NCBI RefSeq assembly: GCF_021462225.1
Contig: NC_061796.1
Location: 47,180,391 to 47,244,390, forward strand
Length of the DNA stretch: 64,000 bases
DNA from: Girardinichthys multiradiatus
Taxonomy: Eukaryota > Chordata > Actinopteri > Cyprinodontiformes > Goodeidae
Direction of reading: 5' to 3'
The position numbers and the translations under genes were made by a program. Numbering within the stretch: the first letter of the stretch is position 1; each line of letters starts with the position of its first letter. This document shows positions 32,201-42,646 of the stretch, piece after piece. A model generated the notes under the pieces. It had not been told where the DNA came from. It saw nothing but the letters and a program-made list of their open reading frames with translations, and ran no database searches.

Positions 32201-35200
32201 GTTTACTATGAAGAACAACTTGTAATGATTATAAATTATATATTATATAAATCATATAAATGATTATAAAATAGTACTTTTTCTTCAGCCATTCAGGAAC
32301 CAGTGAGGCTTAAAGGGCTGTGCCTATACTCAGAATTTGGGGTTACACTATGGAACCAGCATTATATTTCAAATAGGCTTCGTCCTTTAAGGCTACTGCT
32401 AGTGTGTTAAAGGCGAAGCAGGATGTGTCCATGCCTTACTGGATCCGTCAGAACCACAATTCTATCATTCTAACTCAACGTTTTGTTGAGCTGGACTGAC
32501 CAAATGTATTTCTTGTTCAGTATAGTTGTGAATTAGCTGACAAAAAGGATGGCATATCAAGGATATTGAATAAATACAAACACAGCTTGCCCTAGTATGG
32601 TACCAGGGATGACTCCAAATATTGCTGCCACTCCTAGTACCAGGACATCAGCAACTATGCTGTACAAGGCTTACCCTGAGGGGTCAAACACGCTGATGCT
32701 TCAAGCACACATGCTCAACAAAGTTGCACAACCCATGCACACAAGTCAATTAGTTGCCATGTGTCACACCTGTGACCAGCACATAGCTGGTTGCTTCTGA
32801 AACTCAAAACATGAGTGAAAAGCAACAGGAGAATGTTTCCAGGTATTTTTGGCACTTTTTTGGGTGCACCATAAAAGTTTAGGTGTGTTGTTCATTCCAT
32901 GAATGCCTGATCCTCGTAGTGAAGGTGACTAATCAGGCTTTGCAATGATTAGCTTTTTTCAGATGTGGTGGAGCAGCCACACAATTAAAGCTTGCAGGAG
33001 ATTCCGCTGGGAAAAACAACTGGATTTGTCACATCTTCTTTAAATGAAACTCATTATAAAGTTTAATCAACAGAACAATCAACATTACTTGCAAGATGGG
33101 GCCCCACTCCTGTAAGAGGCTTCCAGCAGGGGGACAGGGCCCGGTATAATTAGGCCTGGAACAAATTGACCAAGGAAATCAGGGCAGTTAAAAGTACTTA
33201 CAAAGATAAGCTGAAAAACAGTTTCTCACCAAACAACCTAGCTGTAGTTTGGAATGGTCTGATAAACTTCACTGCCAACAGGAACCCGTGAGCAGAATCC
33301 TTGCCTGGCAGACGACGTTAACAGCTTCTACAGCAGGTTTGAAAAGCAGCCATTCACACCAACTCGTCCAAATTTCACAAAAGCTCCCCATGGACAACCA
33401 CTGTCCTTGGCCCCCCTGCCTGCACTAAAGGTCTCTGTGGAAGATGTAAATAGGCTCATTCAGCGTCAGAAGACCAGGAAAGTTTCAGGACCCAATGGTA
33501 TTTCACCTTCTGCCTGAGAGCCTGCACTGACTAACTGGTCTCCATCTTCACTCAGATCTTCGACAAGTCTCTGGAGCTGTGTGAGGTTTCCTATTACTAC
33601 AAACCTACTACTACTCCACCATCAATCTAGTCCCCAAGAAACGCACCATCACAGGGTTAAATGACTACAAGCCTGTCGCCCTGACGTCTAGGGTCATGAA
33701 ATCCTTCAAATGACTGGTGTTGAAGACTGTAAAGACATCACAGCTCCAGTCTCCACTTCTCAGTGAATCACCATCTTCCGGAAGAACTGGCAACAGCATG
33801 AAAGACTGTGGAGGATCTTCTCGCATTCACGAAACATCAGCACTGGCGCCCCCCAGGGGTGTGCTCTCTCCCCACTTCTCTTCTCCCTCTACACTAATGA
33901 CTGCACCTTAACGGACCTGTCTGTGAAAGTTCTGAGGTTTGCAGATAACACCACGGTTATTGGTCTGAGCCAGGACAATTACGACATGCAGACAGGAGGT
34001 GGATGGTCCACTGGTGCGGCCAGAACCACCTGGAGTTTAACCTGCTCAACACTGTGGCGATGACTGTGTACTTCAAGAGAACACTACCCATACTCCCTCT
34101 TCTCACCATCCTCAACAACTCTGTGTCTGCTGTGGATCCCTTCTGGTTCCTAGGAACCACCCTTTCTCAAGACCTGAGGTGGTCCTAACACAAAGACAGT
34201 GTTTAGAAGAAGGTCCAGCAGAAACTGTTTTTCCTGAAACAACTCAAGAAGTTCAACCTTCCACAGGAGCTGCTGGTCATCTTCTACACTGCCATCATTC
34301 AGTCTGTCCTGTCTTCATCCATCTCAGTGTGGTTTGGATCATCCACAAAACAGGACAGGTCCAGATTACAACGAACAATCCGGTCTGCAGAGAGAATCAT
34401 CAGGGCTGACCTTCCCTCCATCCAGGACTTATACAGGTCAAGGGTCAGGAAAAGAGCTGCTAAAATCTCTGCAGACCCCACACACCCTGCACATAAACTG
34501 TTCAGAGTTTTACCTTCAGGTGGCGCTACAGAGCACTGTTAGCAGAAACCAGCTGTCACTGATACCTCTTTTTCATCAACGCTGTTCTGAGCTCGTTCTG
34601 GTTCCCGCACGTGTTTTCACCTAAACAAAGAGGCTCCAGAGCGCCTACTATGGTTCAACCCGGGCACCGCAGGATACTTGATTTTTCTGCACGAACTGTG
34701 ACATCACCTGTGGTGCTGTTCAAAGCTGGAGATGATAGAAATGACAGGTATAGCAGCGCATTACCCTTTTCCGTATAACCCGTAGTGTTTGGATGTTCTT
34801 TTATTGCATTAATGGTACATCTGTAATCACAGAAGAGATGCGAGCAGGTCATCAAGCTCCTTTATCTACTACTACTACGCTTACACATTACACAACATGG
34901 AAGGAAAGAGCATGCTGCTGATGATGGAGTCTTAGTTCTCGAAGCTGGTGGAAACACGCTTCGGTTCACAACAGCCTGCACACAAACTGTTTAAGCTTTG
35001 ACCTTCCGGTGGTGCTACAGAGCGATGTCAGCTAAAGCCAGCCACCACAATTTAATTTAGTTTATTTATATAGCGCCAATTCACAACACATGTCGTCTCA
35101 AGGCACTTCACAACAGTCAGATTCAGTTATTTATTCAAACTGGATAAAAAGATTTTCTATCTAAGGAAACCCAGCAGATTGCATCCAGTCAGTGACTTGC

Positions 35201-38200
35201 AGCATTCACTCCTCCTGGATGAGCATGTAGAGACAGTGGACAGTCACTGGTGTTGACTTTGCAGCAATCCCTCATACTGAGCATGCATGTAGCGACAGTG
35301 GAGAGGAAAAACTCCCTTTTAACAGGAAGAAACCTCCAGCAGAACCAGAACCAGGCTCAGTGTGAGCGGCCATCTGCCACGACTGACTGAGAGAACAGAG
35401 CAGAGACACAAAAAGAACAAAGAAGCACTGATCCAGGAGTACTTTCTATGGGAAGGAAAAGTAAATGTTAATGGATGTAGCTCCTTTAGTCTTTTCACCT
35501 AGAAAGAAAGAACAGATAAACTCTGAGCCAGTTTTCAAGGTTAGAGTCTGAAAGAGAGAACATAGAGTTAGTTACAGTAGAAGCTCAGTCAGTAGCCATG
35601 TCTAGGAGAGAGAAAGGGTTAAACACTGAAAGACAGGGCCATGTGGATCATCTGTAGAAGGTGAGCATTAAGTTGTTGCCAGCAGAAGCTCGGATGATTC
35701 CCCTCTCCAGAAAGGTGTCACAGGTAGACACAGAGCCAGGCCAGGTGTAGCTTCTAGGAAGAGAAAAGAGAGAACAAAGTTAAAAGCTGAAATAACAGCA
35801 AATAATGCAGAATTAGAGACTAGTAGGAGAATGTAGCAGAGAGAGTAAAAGTGGTCATTATGTCCTCCAGCAGCCTAAGCCTATAGCAGCATAACTACAG
35901 AGATAGCTCAGGATAACCTAAGCCACTCTAACTATAAGCTTTATCAAAAAGGAAAGTTTTAAGCCTTGTCTTAAAAGTAGACAGGGTGTCTGCCTCATGG
36001 ACTAAAACTGGGAGCTGGTTCCACAGGAGAGGAGCCTGATAACTAAAGGATCTGCCTCCCATTCTACTTCTAGAGACTCTAGGAACCACCAGTAAACCTG
36101 CAGTCTGAGAACAAAGTGCTCTGTTAGGAACATATGGACCAATCAGATCTCTGATGTATGATGGAGCTAGATCATTAAGGGCTTTATATGTGAGGAGGAG
36201 AATTTTAAATTCTATTCTGGATTTAACAGGGAGCCAATGAAGGGAAGCTAAAATAGGAGAAATATGATCTCTCTTTTTAATTTTCATCAGAACTCTTGCT
36301 GCAGCATTTTGAATCAGCTGAAGGCTTTTAACAGCATTTTGTGGACATCCTGATAGTAAAGAATTACAATAGTCCAGCCTTGAAGTAACAAATGCATGGA
36401 CTAGTTTTTCAGCGTCACTCCTGGATAGGATATTTCTAATTTTGGCAATGTTCTGGAGGTGAAAGAAGGAAATCCTAGAAACATGTTTAATATGGGATTT
36501 AAATGACATGTCCTAGTCAAAGTTAACACCAAGGTTCTTTACTTTATTACCGGAGGTCAATTTAATGCCATCCAGGTTAAGTGATTGACTAAGCAATTTC
36601 TTTTTTAAAGACTCCGGTCCAAAGACGACAACTTCTGTATTGTCTGAATTTAGAAGCATCCAAGTTTTTATGCCTTCAAGACATGCTTGTAGTCTATCTA
36701 ACTGGTTGGGCTTGTGATGGAAATTCTTTTATTAAGCATTCCACAGTGTATGACCTTTGGTTTACCTCACTTCTGTGAACATCTGTGTTAGAGGAGGAAG
36801 CTGTAAAAGCCATTATCAAAAGTTTAATGGTTAAGGCCATTTGTTACGGTGATGCCTCGGAGAGAGTAGATGGTTGTTCCTAGGTAACCTTGTCACCTCT
36901 GAACCCGAGAAGGGTCTGGGGTCATAAAACACAGACTCTTTGAAGTTGAGATAACACTGTCATGTTCTGGTATAAATATTGTGTGTAAATGTTGATCGGG
37001 GCTCTGTTTCAACTGACTTGCACGGTGACATAGTCATTCAAACGCTGAATGCCTTTGAATAAAACTTATAAAGACAAAGTCTGGATTTTCTCTTGTTATG
37101 AGTCAACTTCTACCCACTTTGATAAGAAAATTCCACAACAGGCTCATCAGGATTTATGGATAAGTAAAGCTGAGTATCATCAGCGTAATAGTGAAAATTT
37201 ATCCTATGCTGCCTGATAATTTGACCTATTGGAAGCATATATATAGTAAAGAGAATTGGCCCAAGTACTGAACCCTGTGGTACTCCACAATTAACCCTGG
37301 AGTTTAAAGATGATTTATCATTTACATGAACAAACTGGAATCTGTCAGACAGATAATATTTAAACCAGCCTAGCGCTGTTCCCCTGATCCCTACAGCATA
37401 TTCCAGCTTTTTTAAGAGAATATTATGATCAACTGGATCAAATGCAGCACTGAGATCTAACAGAACCAGAACAGACACAAGTCCATTATCTGAGGTCATA
37501 AGAATATAATTAGTGACTTTCAGCAGAGCTGTTTCAGTGCTATGATGAGCTCTGAAACCTGACTGAAACTCTTCAAACAGGTCATTGCTGTGTCAGACAG
37601 TTTCCTCTCCAGACTTTCTCTCTCTGTCTGTAAACTGTATGTATACATGTATACATATATATTTATATATATGTATACATGTATACAAATTTATATTTAC
37701 AAAGAAGCTTTTATTTTTATTTCCTTTTTATATATTTATATTTTAAATGTCTTCATTGAAAGCAAAATGGAACTGAAGTGAAATCCCTTGTTTGTGTCAC
37801 AAACTTGGCAAATGAAGCTGATTCTGATTCTTATTCTGAACTTTAGCTCACCTTGGTAACAACTGTGGGGTACATCCCACCCTTGGCTGGCGTACTGGTG
37901 ACCTGGACATACAGGTAGTCATTGTCTATGAGAGGCCACGCCCCCTGTACAGCACAGGTGTGGAAGTCATTGTTGAATGTTCGAATGTGCGGGTCTCCAA
38001 ACACACTGCAGTACAGGTACTCTGGCATCTGTCCCTCTCTGCTGACTTGGTTCCTCTCATAGAGGCAGGTGTCTTCGGACATTGTGCCCTGTGGCAAGGG
38101 CCATGGCTGGGCTGTGGGCCCCACCCTGGGGCAGTGGTGCTGGATCAACAGGTCCTCGATACCCTGGACTGCAGAGTGGTAGGCGAGGTCTCCTCGACAC

Positions 38201-39512
38201 GGCCGCGCCATCCTCTTGGTGCATCTGCCGTAGGAACGTAGGGCGCTGCAGTATGCAGAGTTCACTACCTTACTGCTGAGAGCTGCTGCACTGCTGCTGC
38301 TGCTGCTCAGGTGAACAGTCGCAGCAACAAACTCAGAGTTGCACCTCAGGATCCGACAGGAAGCTCCAACTGAGGAGAGAAGGTTTGATTTAGGCTCAAA
38401 ACAAATCATAAAATCCTGAATGTTGGATATTAATCTGATGTGAAGAAGAACTCATTCAGAAGAAAAATCTGGGCTTTTATTTTGAAGGCTGTTTACTGAC
38501 GTTTCAACCAGATGCCGGAAATAAATCTACAGCTTTCATCAATGCAGCCTTAGACCCAAAGTAACATGCTGGTACAGAGCCTTCACATGGTGTGTATTTG
38601 GATTTATAACGCTGAGTCAATAATTTGTAGAACCTCTTCTGGCTGCAGGTCCAGCTGCAGGTCCTCTGAGGTCTGTCTCTACCAGATTTGTTCATCTACA
38701 TGCTGAAGGCTTTGCTCTGTTCTTTACCAAACAGCTCAAGCTCATTCAGACTAGATGGACATCTGTGAACGTCAGTTTACATGCCTTGCCACAGTCTCTA
38801 GCCTTTATTTAGGTCTGAACCTTGACTAGGCGATTCTAACACATAATTATGCTTCAAACTAAACCATCCATTGTATCTCTGGCTGTATGTTCAGGGTGGT
38901 TGACCCCAGTCTTCAGTCTGCAGCCTCTAATAGGTTTTCTTCCAGGACAGTCCTGGATTTAGCTCCATCCATTTTTCCATCAACTCTGATCAGCTTCCAT
39001 GTGTTCATTGGTCTTCATGATGCTGGTTGTTCTCTAATGTTCTCTAACAAACCTCTAAGGCCAGAAAAAGAACATCTGCAGTTAGACTTAGAATACACAG
39101 AACACAGACGGACGTTTTTAATTAAGTAACGTCTGAAGGAAATTGACTTCCCTGGATTTAATTTAGAGACATCAGAGTAAAGGGCGGTAAATCCAAAGGC
39201 ACACATCATTTTCAGATTACTGTTTACAACACAATTTAAAAGCCATGAATTATTTTTCTTTCCTTTTGATCAAACACATAAAGTCCGGATAAAACATACT
39301 AAAGTCTGTGGCCGGAACGGGACAAAATGTGGAGAATCCAGGGGGTGTGAATACTTCTGTGGATGAGCTTTTTGAAAACCTCACAGTGTGTCTGGGACCT
39401 CCCCGGCTGACTTTGTGTGAGTGTTGGTACCTTCAGGTAAACTCAGCTGAACCAGCAGCAGAGTCAGGTGGATGCATCGTTTCCATGGTAACAGTGTGAA
39501 CTGTACCTCCAT
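29202..39512 (-). CDS. hjv: hemojuvelin / repulsive guidance molecule family
   Basis: GPI-anchored BMP co-receptor family; hemojuvelin controls hepcidin and iron balance. Three coding exons: 39431-39512, 37852-38369 and 29202-29822, with GT-AG junctions and matching phases, 406 residues (human HJV 426). Residues 1-25 form a signal peptide. The RGM N-terminal domain starts [17 protein letters not shown]. An RGD lies at 86-88. The partial von Willebrand type D domain carries the self-cleaving FGDPH site (151-155) and [14 protein letters not shown]. The C-terminus is a hydrophobic GPI signal ([16 protein letters not shown]). HJV rather than RGMA/B is favoured by [14 protein letters not shown] and [15 protein letters not shown]. 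Compared with human HJV, the glycine-rich tract is replaced by serines and the RNRR furin site is not seen. Intron 2 is 8 kb and full of transposons. Confidence 0.9.
29823..30813. other. hjv intron 2, unassigned part
   Basis: AT-rich sequence without recognised repeat or gene, ending at the target duplication of the hAT element. Confidence 0.4.
30814..31830. mobile_element. non-autonomous hAT-type element with 8-bp target duplication
   Basis: The 1,017-bp element starts CATGGCCGTAACTACC and ends GTGCTACGGCCCTG; the ends are imperfect inverted repeats. It is flanked by identical 8-bp copies of AAGATATG at 30,806-30,813 and 31,831-31,838, the duplication length typical of hAT transposons. No transposase ORF is present. 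It contains a 50-bp tandem repeat (30,991-31,100). Confidence 0.88.
30991..31100 (+). repeat. 50-bp tandem repeat, two full copies plus a partial
   Basis: AAGAGTGCAGCTTTGCATAC starts at 30,991 and 31,041, and AAGAGTGCAG again at 31,091. The copies look identical, so the duplication is recent. Internal to the hAT element. Confidence 0.95.
31839..33160. other. hjv intron 2, unassigned part
   Basis: No gene or clear repeat. Includes an AT palindrome-like ATAAATTATATATTATATAA near 32,230. Confidence 0.35.
33165..34555 (+). mobile_element. decayed CR1/Rex1-type LINE, 5' truncated
   Basis: Plus-strand remnants in the order of the CR1-type copy at 60.9-63.0 kb: the pre-RT segment ([18 protein letters not shown]), RT pieces ([11 protein letters not shown]), an [17 protein letters not shown] active-site region, [15 protein letters not shown] and [20 protein letters not shown] near the C-terminus. 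Many frameshifts and several deletions, so it is old. Confidence 0.8.
34561..34975. mobile_element. small element related to the one at 25.0-25.6 kb
   Basis: CTCTTTTTCATCAACGCTGT and GGTTCAACCCGGGCACCGCA correspond to CCCTTTTCCATCAACGCGGT and GGTTCAACTCGGACACCGCA in the 25-kb element. It is shorter and diverged. Confidence 0.55.
35049..37600 (-). mobile_element. L2-type (Maui-like) LINE, interrupted by a solo LTR
   Basis: On the minus strand the RT domain runs 37,499-37,141 ([44 protein letters not shown] with the catalytic YADD intact). After a 428-bp insert it continues from 36,712 ([18 protein letters not shown]) to the ORF end at 35,928. One in-frame TAG lies just before the last segment ([18 protein letters not shown]). 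The long 3' UTR ends GGCGCTATATAAATAAAC plus AAATTAAATT. 5' truncated. Confidence 0.88.
36713..37140 (+). mobile_element. solo LTR of an endogenous retrovirus-like element
   Basis: The 428-bp insert starts TGTGATGGAAATTC and ends GAAAATTCCACAACA, with TG...CA ends that are imperfect inverted repeats. It is flanked by 4-bp GGCT on both sides (36,709-36,712 and 37,141-37,144). Inside are a TATA-like GGTATAAATATT near 36,970 and an AATAAA near 37,058, fitting a U3-R-U5 layout. It has no internal coding region. Confidence 0.85.
37602..37835 (+). mobile_element. LINE 3'-tail fragment with AT palindrome
   Basis: It ends with CAAATGAAGCTGATTCTGATTC, a tail shared (reverse complemented) by scraps at 4.66 and 55.85 kb. 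A near-perfect AT palindrome at 37,641-37,687 (GTATACATGTATACATATAT mirrored) sits inside. Confidence 0.55.
38281..38310 (-). repeat. AGC-rich triplet run encoding a serine tract
   Basis: Within hjv exon 2, a run of AGC codons with flanking serine and alanine codons gives [12 protein letters not shown] (residues 49-60), where human HJV has a glycine-rich tract. Candidate length-variable site. Confidence 0.85.
38790..39345. repeat. old interspersed DNA-type repeat in hjv intron 1
   Basis: Resembles a common teleost repeat with the phrase AGCTCCATCCATTTTTCCATC and an end like GGGTGTGAATACTTCTGTGG. No ORF. Family name not certain. Confidence 0.4.
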
Positions 39513-41048
39513 CAGTGGTGTGCAGCAGTCTGAAAGAAGATGGAAAGGTCTTGTTAATGTCTGTTCGGGTGTTTAAATGAGCATCTCTGGTGGTTCCCGA
39601 TCATCTGGATGCTTCCAGTCATCTCTCCACCTTCCTGACTGTCTGGCTATGAATCATCAATGAATTTATGTGATTATGAGAAACTGTTGTTCATCAGTGA
39701 GGTGTGTGTACCATGAGCTCATCTCTGAGGTCATCATTCTCTGTAAATCAGCTTCATTGTTCTGAATAAAGTGAGATGTTGGTGCACAGAGCAGTTAAAG
39801 GCCACACAGACAACCAGGATATCAATAACTCAACATTGACCACGATAGATCAAGTCCTGCACAAATATCTCATTAGGATTTGTTTCAATGTTTGCTACAT
39901 ATTAGCTTGTTTTCATCCAGATTTTACCAATAAATTGTACAGTTATTGTGAAATCCATTCTATATCGGAAACAATGATAAAACCCAGTCCTGTACGGACC
40001 TCCGTATCTCAACCACCAGAACCACCATTCAAAGTTTAACCAGGCCACAAGAAGTAGGACTTTACTTCAGTTCTCATTGTAATCGGTTTTTCAGTTTTTC
40101 CACCGATCACAGTTTAAGTTTGAGGATTTTTTCAGATTTTCCCACAAAATGTTCAGCTTAGAGTGTGATGACGGTTCTGAACCGGTGAAATATTCAGAAC
40201 TTCCAGTTGTGGGTGTTTCTGTCTCCTTCCAGCCGGTGTTTCTCCCACAGCTCTAGGACCTACAGTTTTCGGTCCAATCACAGCCCAGAGAGACATGCCC
40301 ACTCCCCGTAGATTTCAGCTCTGAATGGTTTTGTAGAAACTGGACCTTAAGGTTCTGTTTGATCACAGACATACTGAAATGTGCATGTGTGACCACTATT
40401 CAGTTAAATTCAACTTCAGCTCTTATCTAAGGAAACCCAGCAGATCCAGTCAGTGACTTGCAGCATTCACTCCTCCTGGATGAGCATGTAGAGACAGTGA
40501 ACAGTTGCTTGCATTGACTCAGCAATCCCTCTGGAGAGCTCTGACGCTGATGGTTCAGTAATCTTTTGGATCAAACTTAGTTTTCATTCAGTGACTGTTT
40601 GTTTCAGGCTGAAGGTTTTAAGCGACTGTCTGATGAAGAGTGATGCTGTGGACCCGTCTTTCTCCCCAGGAAATAAGGAAATCAGCTTAACAGTTAAGTG
40701 ACTCAGCATTTTCTGAGCTCCTGGTTCTTTTATTACTCAGCAGCTTTTTTATGATAATCCATCAGGGTTGCTCCATAGAGTTTTCAAGAGGCTCTGAAGT
40801 AGCATTGGACCTTCAAAATAAACCTCATGCAAACTCTTCAGAAAAGGTTCCTGGTCTGTGGCAGTCAGAAGAAAAACTCAATTGTTTCTTGGATATTTAG
40901 GCAGTCGCTGTTGTGGCTCCATTTTTAATTTCTGTCGAAGTTTTCAGGTTTTGAATATTTTCCTTCCAAGCAGTCAGACGGTCTGATGTATCTCCATCAG
41001 ACGAGCTGCTGGTTTGGAGCCTTTCATGAGATGTTCTGACTGAACACT
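39513..41048. other. upstream region of hjv
   Basis: Should contain the hjv 5' UTR and promoter. No clear TATA box. An L2 3' UTR fragment (minus) lies at 40,425-40,535 (CTAAGGAAACCCAGCAGATC). Nothing else is recognised. Confidence 0.4.
40425..40535 (-). repeat. L2 3' UTR fragment
   Basis: Matches the reverse complement of the L2 3' UTR around CATCCAGGAGGAGTGAATGC, as at 35.2 and 49.9 kb. Confidence 0.8.
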
Positions 41049-41053
41049 GAGGG

Positions 41054-42641
41054 TGTCATGGAATGACATCCTTCTTCTTCTTCTTCTTCTGTGTTATTTT
41101 TTGGCAGTTGGCAAATAACTTGAAGATGTGCATTACCGCCACCGCCTGGTATGGAGTGTGGTTCTTCATGGTTTTAAATCTTATTTACTATTACAACAAT
41201 CAAATTCTATTTATTAATTTAGTGCTTTTGAAAAATCTAATTATAATTTGAATATATTTACTACCTAAACTTCTTTGCAAAGTATCTCTCAATATAAAAT
41301 TTTCTTTAATACCTACAAATTCTCTCCTTAAAATTGTTCTTTCTTGTTCATATTTCTGACACTTCAATATTACATGTTCTATTGTTTCCTCCTCTCCACA
41401 ATAATCACATTTTCCTGTATTATGTTTCTTTATCTTGAACAATGTAGAATTAAGTCCTGTATGTCCTATTCTTAATCTTGTAATTAATCTTTCCTCTTTT
41501 CTGCTCCTTCTTCCTGTTCTTACTTCTCCTGTTATCTTGTTGATTCTATAAAACCATCTTCCTTTCTTTTCTTCATCCCACCTTTTTTGCCACTCTTTCC
41601 TGATTCTCTGTTTAATTATATTTCTTGCCTCTGACCTACTAATATTTATTATAAAGCTAATGTTGTTTTGTGTTGCCTTCTTTGCTATCCTGTCCGCCTT
41701 CTCATTCCCTCCAACTCCTACATGTGCTGATACCCATAAAAACACTAATATTAATCCCATTCTTTGTATTCTAAATAAAGTATGTTTTATTTCCAACAAA
41801 ATGTCTGCTCTACCATCTGAATGATTATGTTTTAAACTTAATAATGCTGAACTTGAATCTGAACAAACGATTGTTTTTAATGGTTTTATATCCTCCACCC
41901 ACTGCACTGCTAACAATATTGCTAATAATTCTCCTGAATATACTGATAATCCATCTGTAATTCTCCTTCCTACTTTTATTTTAAATTCTGGTATTACAAA
42001 TGCTACTCCTATTTTTTCATCTGTTTTTGATGCATCTGTGTAAATCTGGACATAATGATAGTAATTGTTTATATATTCCTGTATTATACTTGAATCTAAT
42101 CTACATTTTGGATCCTTTTTCTTTTCCATCAATATTAGTTGGTCTGTGTTCTTTGTTCCCCACTGGTTCCTCCGTCATTATTCCTCGTTCACTACCCTTG
42201 TTTATGCTCAGTTTTGCTACGTTACAGAACTATGTACACATGTAAGTTTTTGGCTCGACTCATGTTTGTATATGCTGGATTATGTTACGTTTTGGAGACC
42301 TTTAATTAAAGAGAAGCCTTCTTCTCATCATGCGGCTGCCAAGCTCTTATCTGCACTTTGGTCCGATCCAAACCCAGAACATGATATTAGGAACCAGCCA
42401 TAAACAGGGGTAGTGAACGAGGAATAATGACGGAGGAACCAGTGGGGAACAAAGAACACAGACCAACTAATATACAGGGAGAAAAGAAAGGCAGGTAATC
42501 ACAAGAACTAAGAACAGGTGTGACAAGGAGACATGGAGGCATAAGGGACAGGTGGAACTAATTAACAATAAAGGAAACCATAGACCTAAGAACAGTTAAC
42601 ACAAAAACACAAACCAAGTCCAAGGATGTCATACCATGACA
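41054..42641. mobile_element. long inverted-repeat element with 5-bp target duplication, hosting a LINE
   Basis: Outer ends TGTCATGGAATGACATCC and GGATGTCATACCATGACA are inverted repeats with one mismatch, flanked by GAGGG at 41,049-41,053 and 42,642-42,646. Further in, 75 bp at 42,132-42,206 are the reverse complement of 42,399-42,473 with one mismatch. The simplest reading is one fold-back element with ~240-bp arms around a 192-bp centre, whose left arm was invaded, with loss of part of it, by the RNase H LINE at 41,072-42,131. Confidence 0.75.
41072..42131 (-). mobile_element. 5'-truncated I-clade-like LINE with RNase H domain
   Basis: A 310-codon minus-strand frame (42,132-41,200) encodes an RNase H domain with YTDAS, GELLAILLAV, CSDSSSAL and GNEKADRIAK, which hold the expected Asp, Glu, Asp, Asp residues. 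It is followed by a C-terminal zinc-knuckle-like CDYCGEEETIEHVILKC. The 3' UTR ends in (GAA)n at 41,089-41,072. RT and endonuclease are missing, so it is a truncated insertion whose remaining frame is still open and therefore probably not very old. Confidence 0.85.
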
Positions 42642-42646
42642 GAGGG

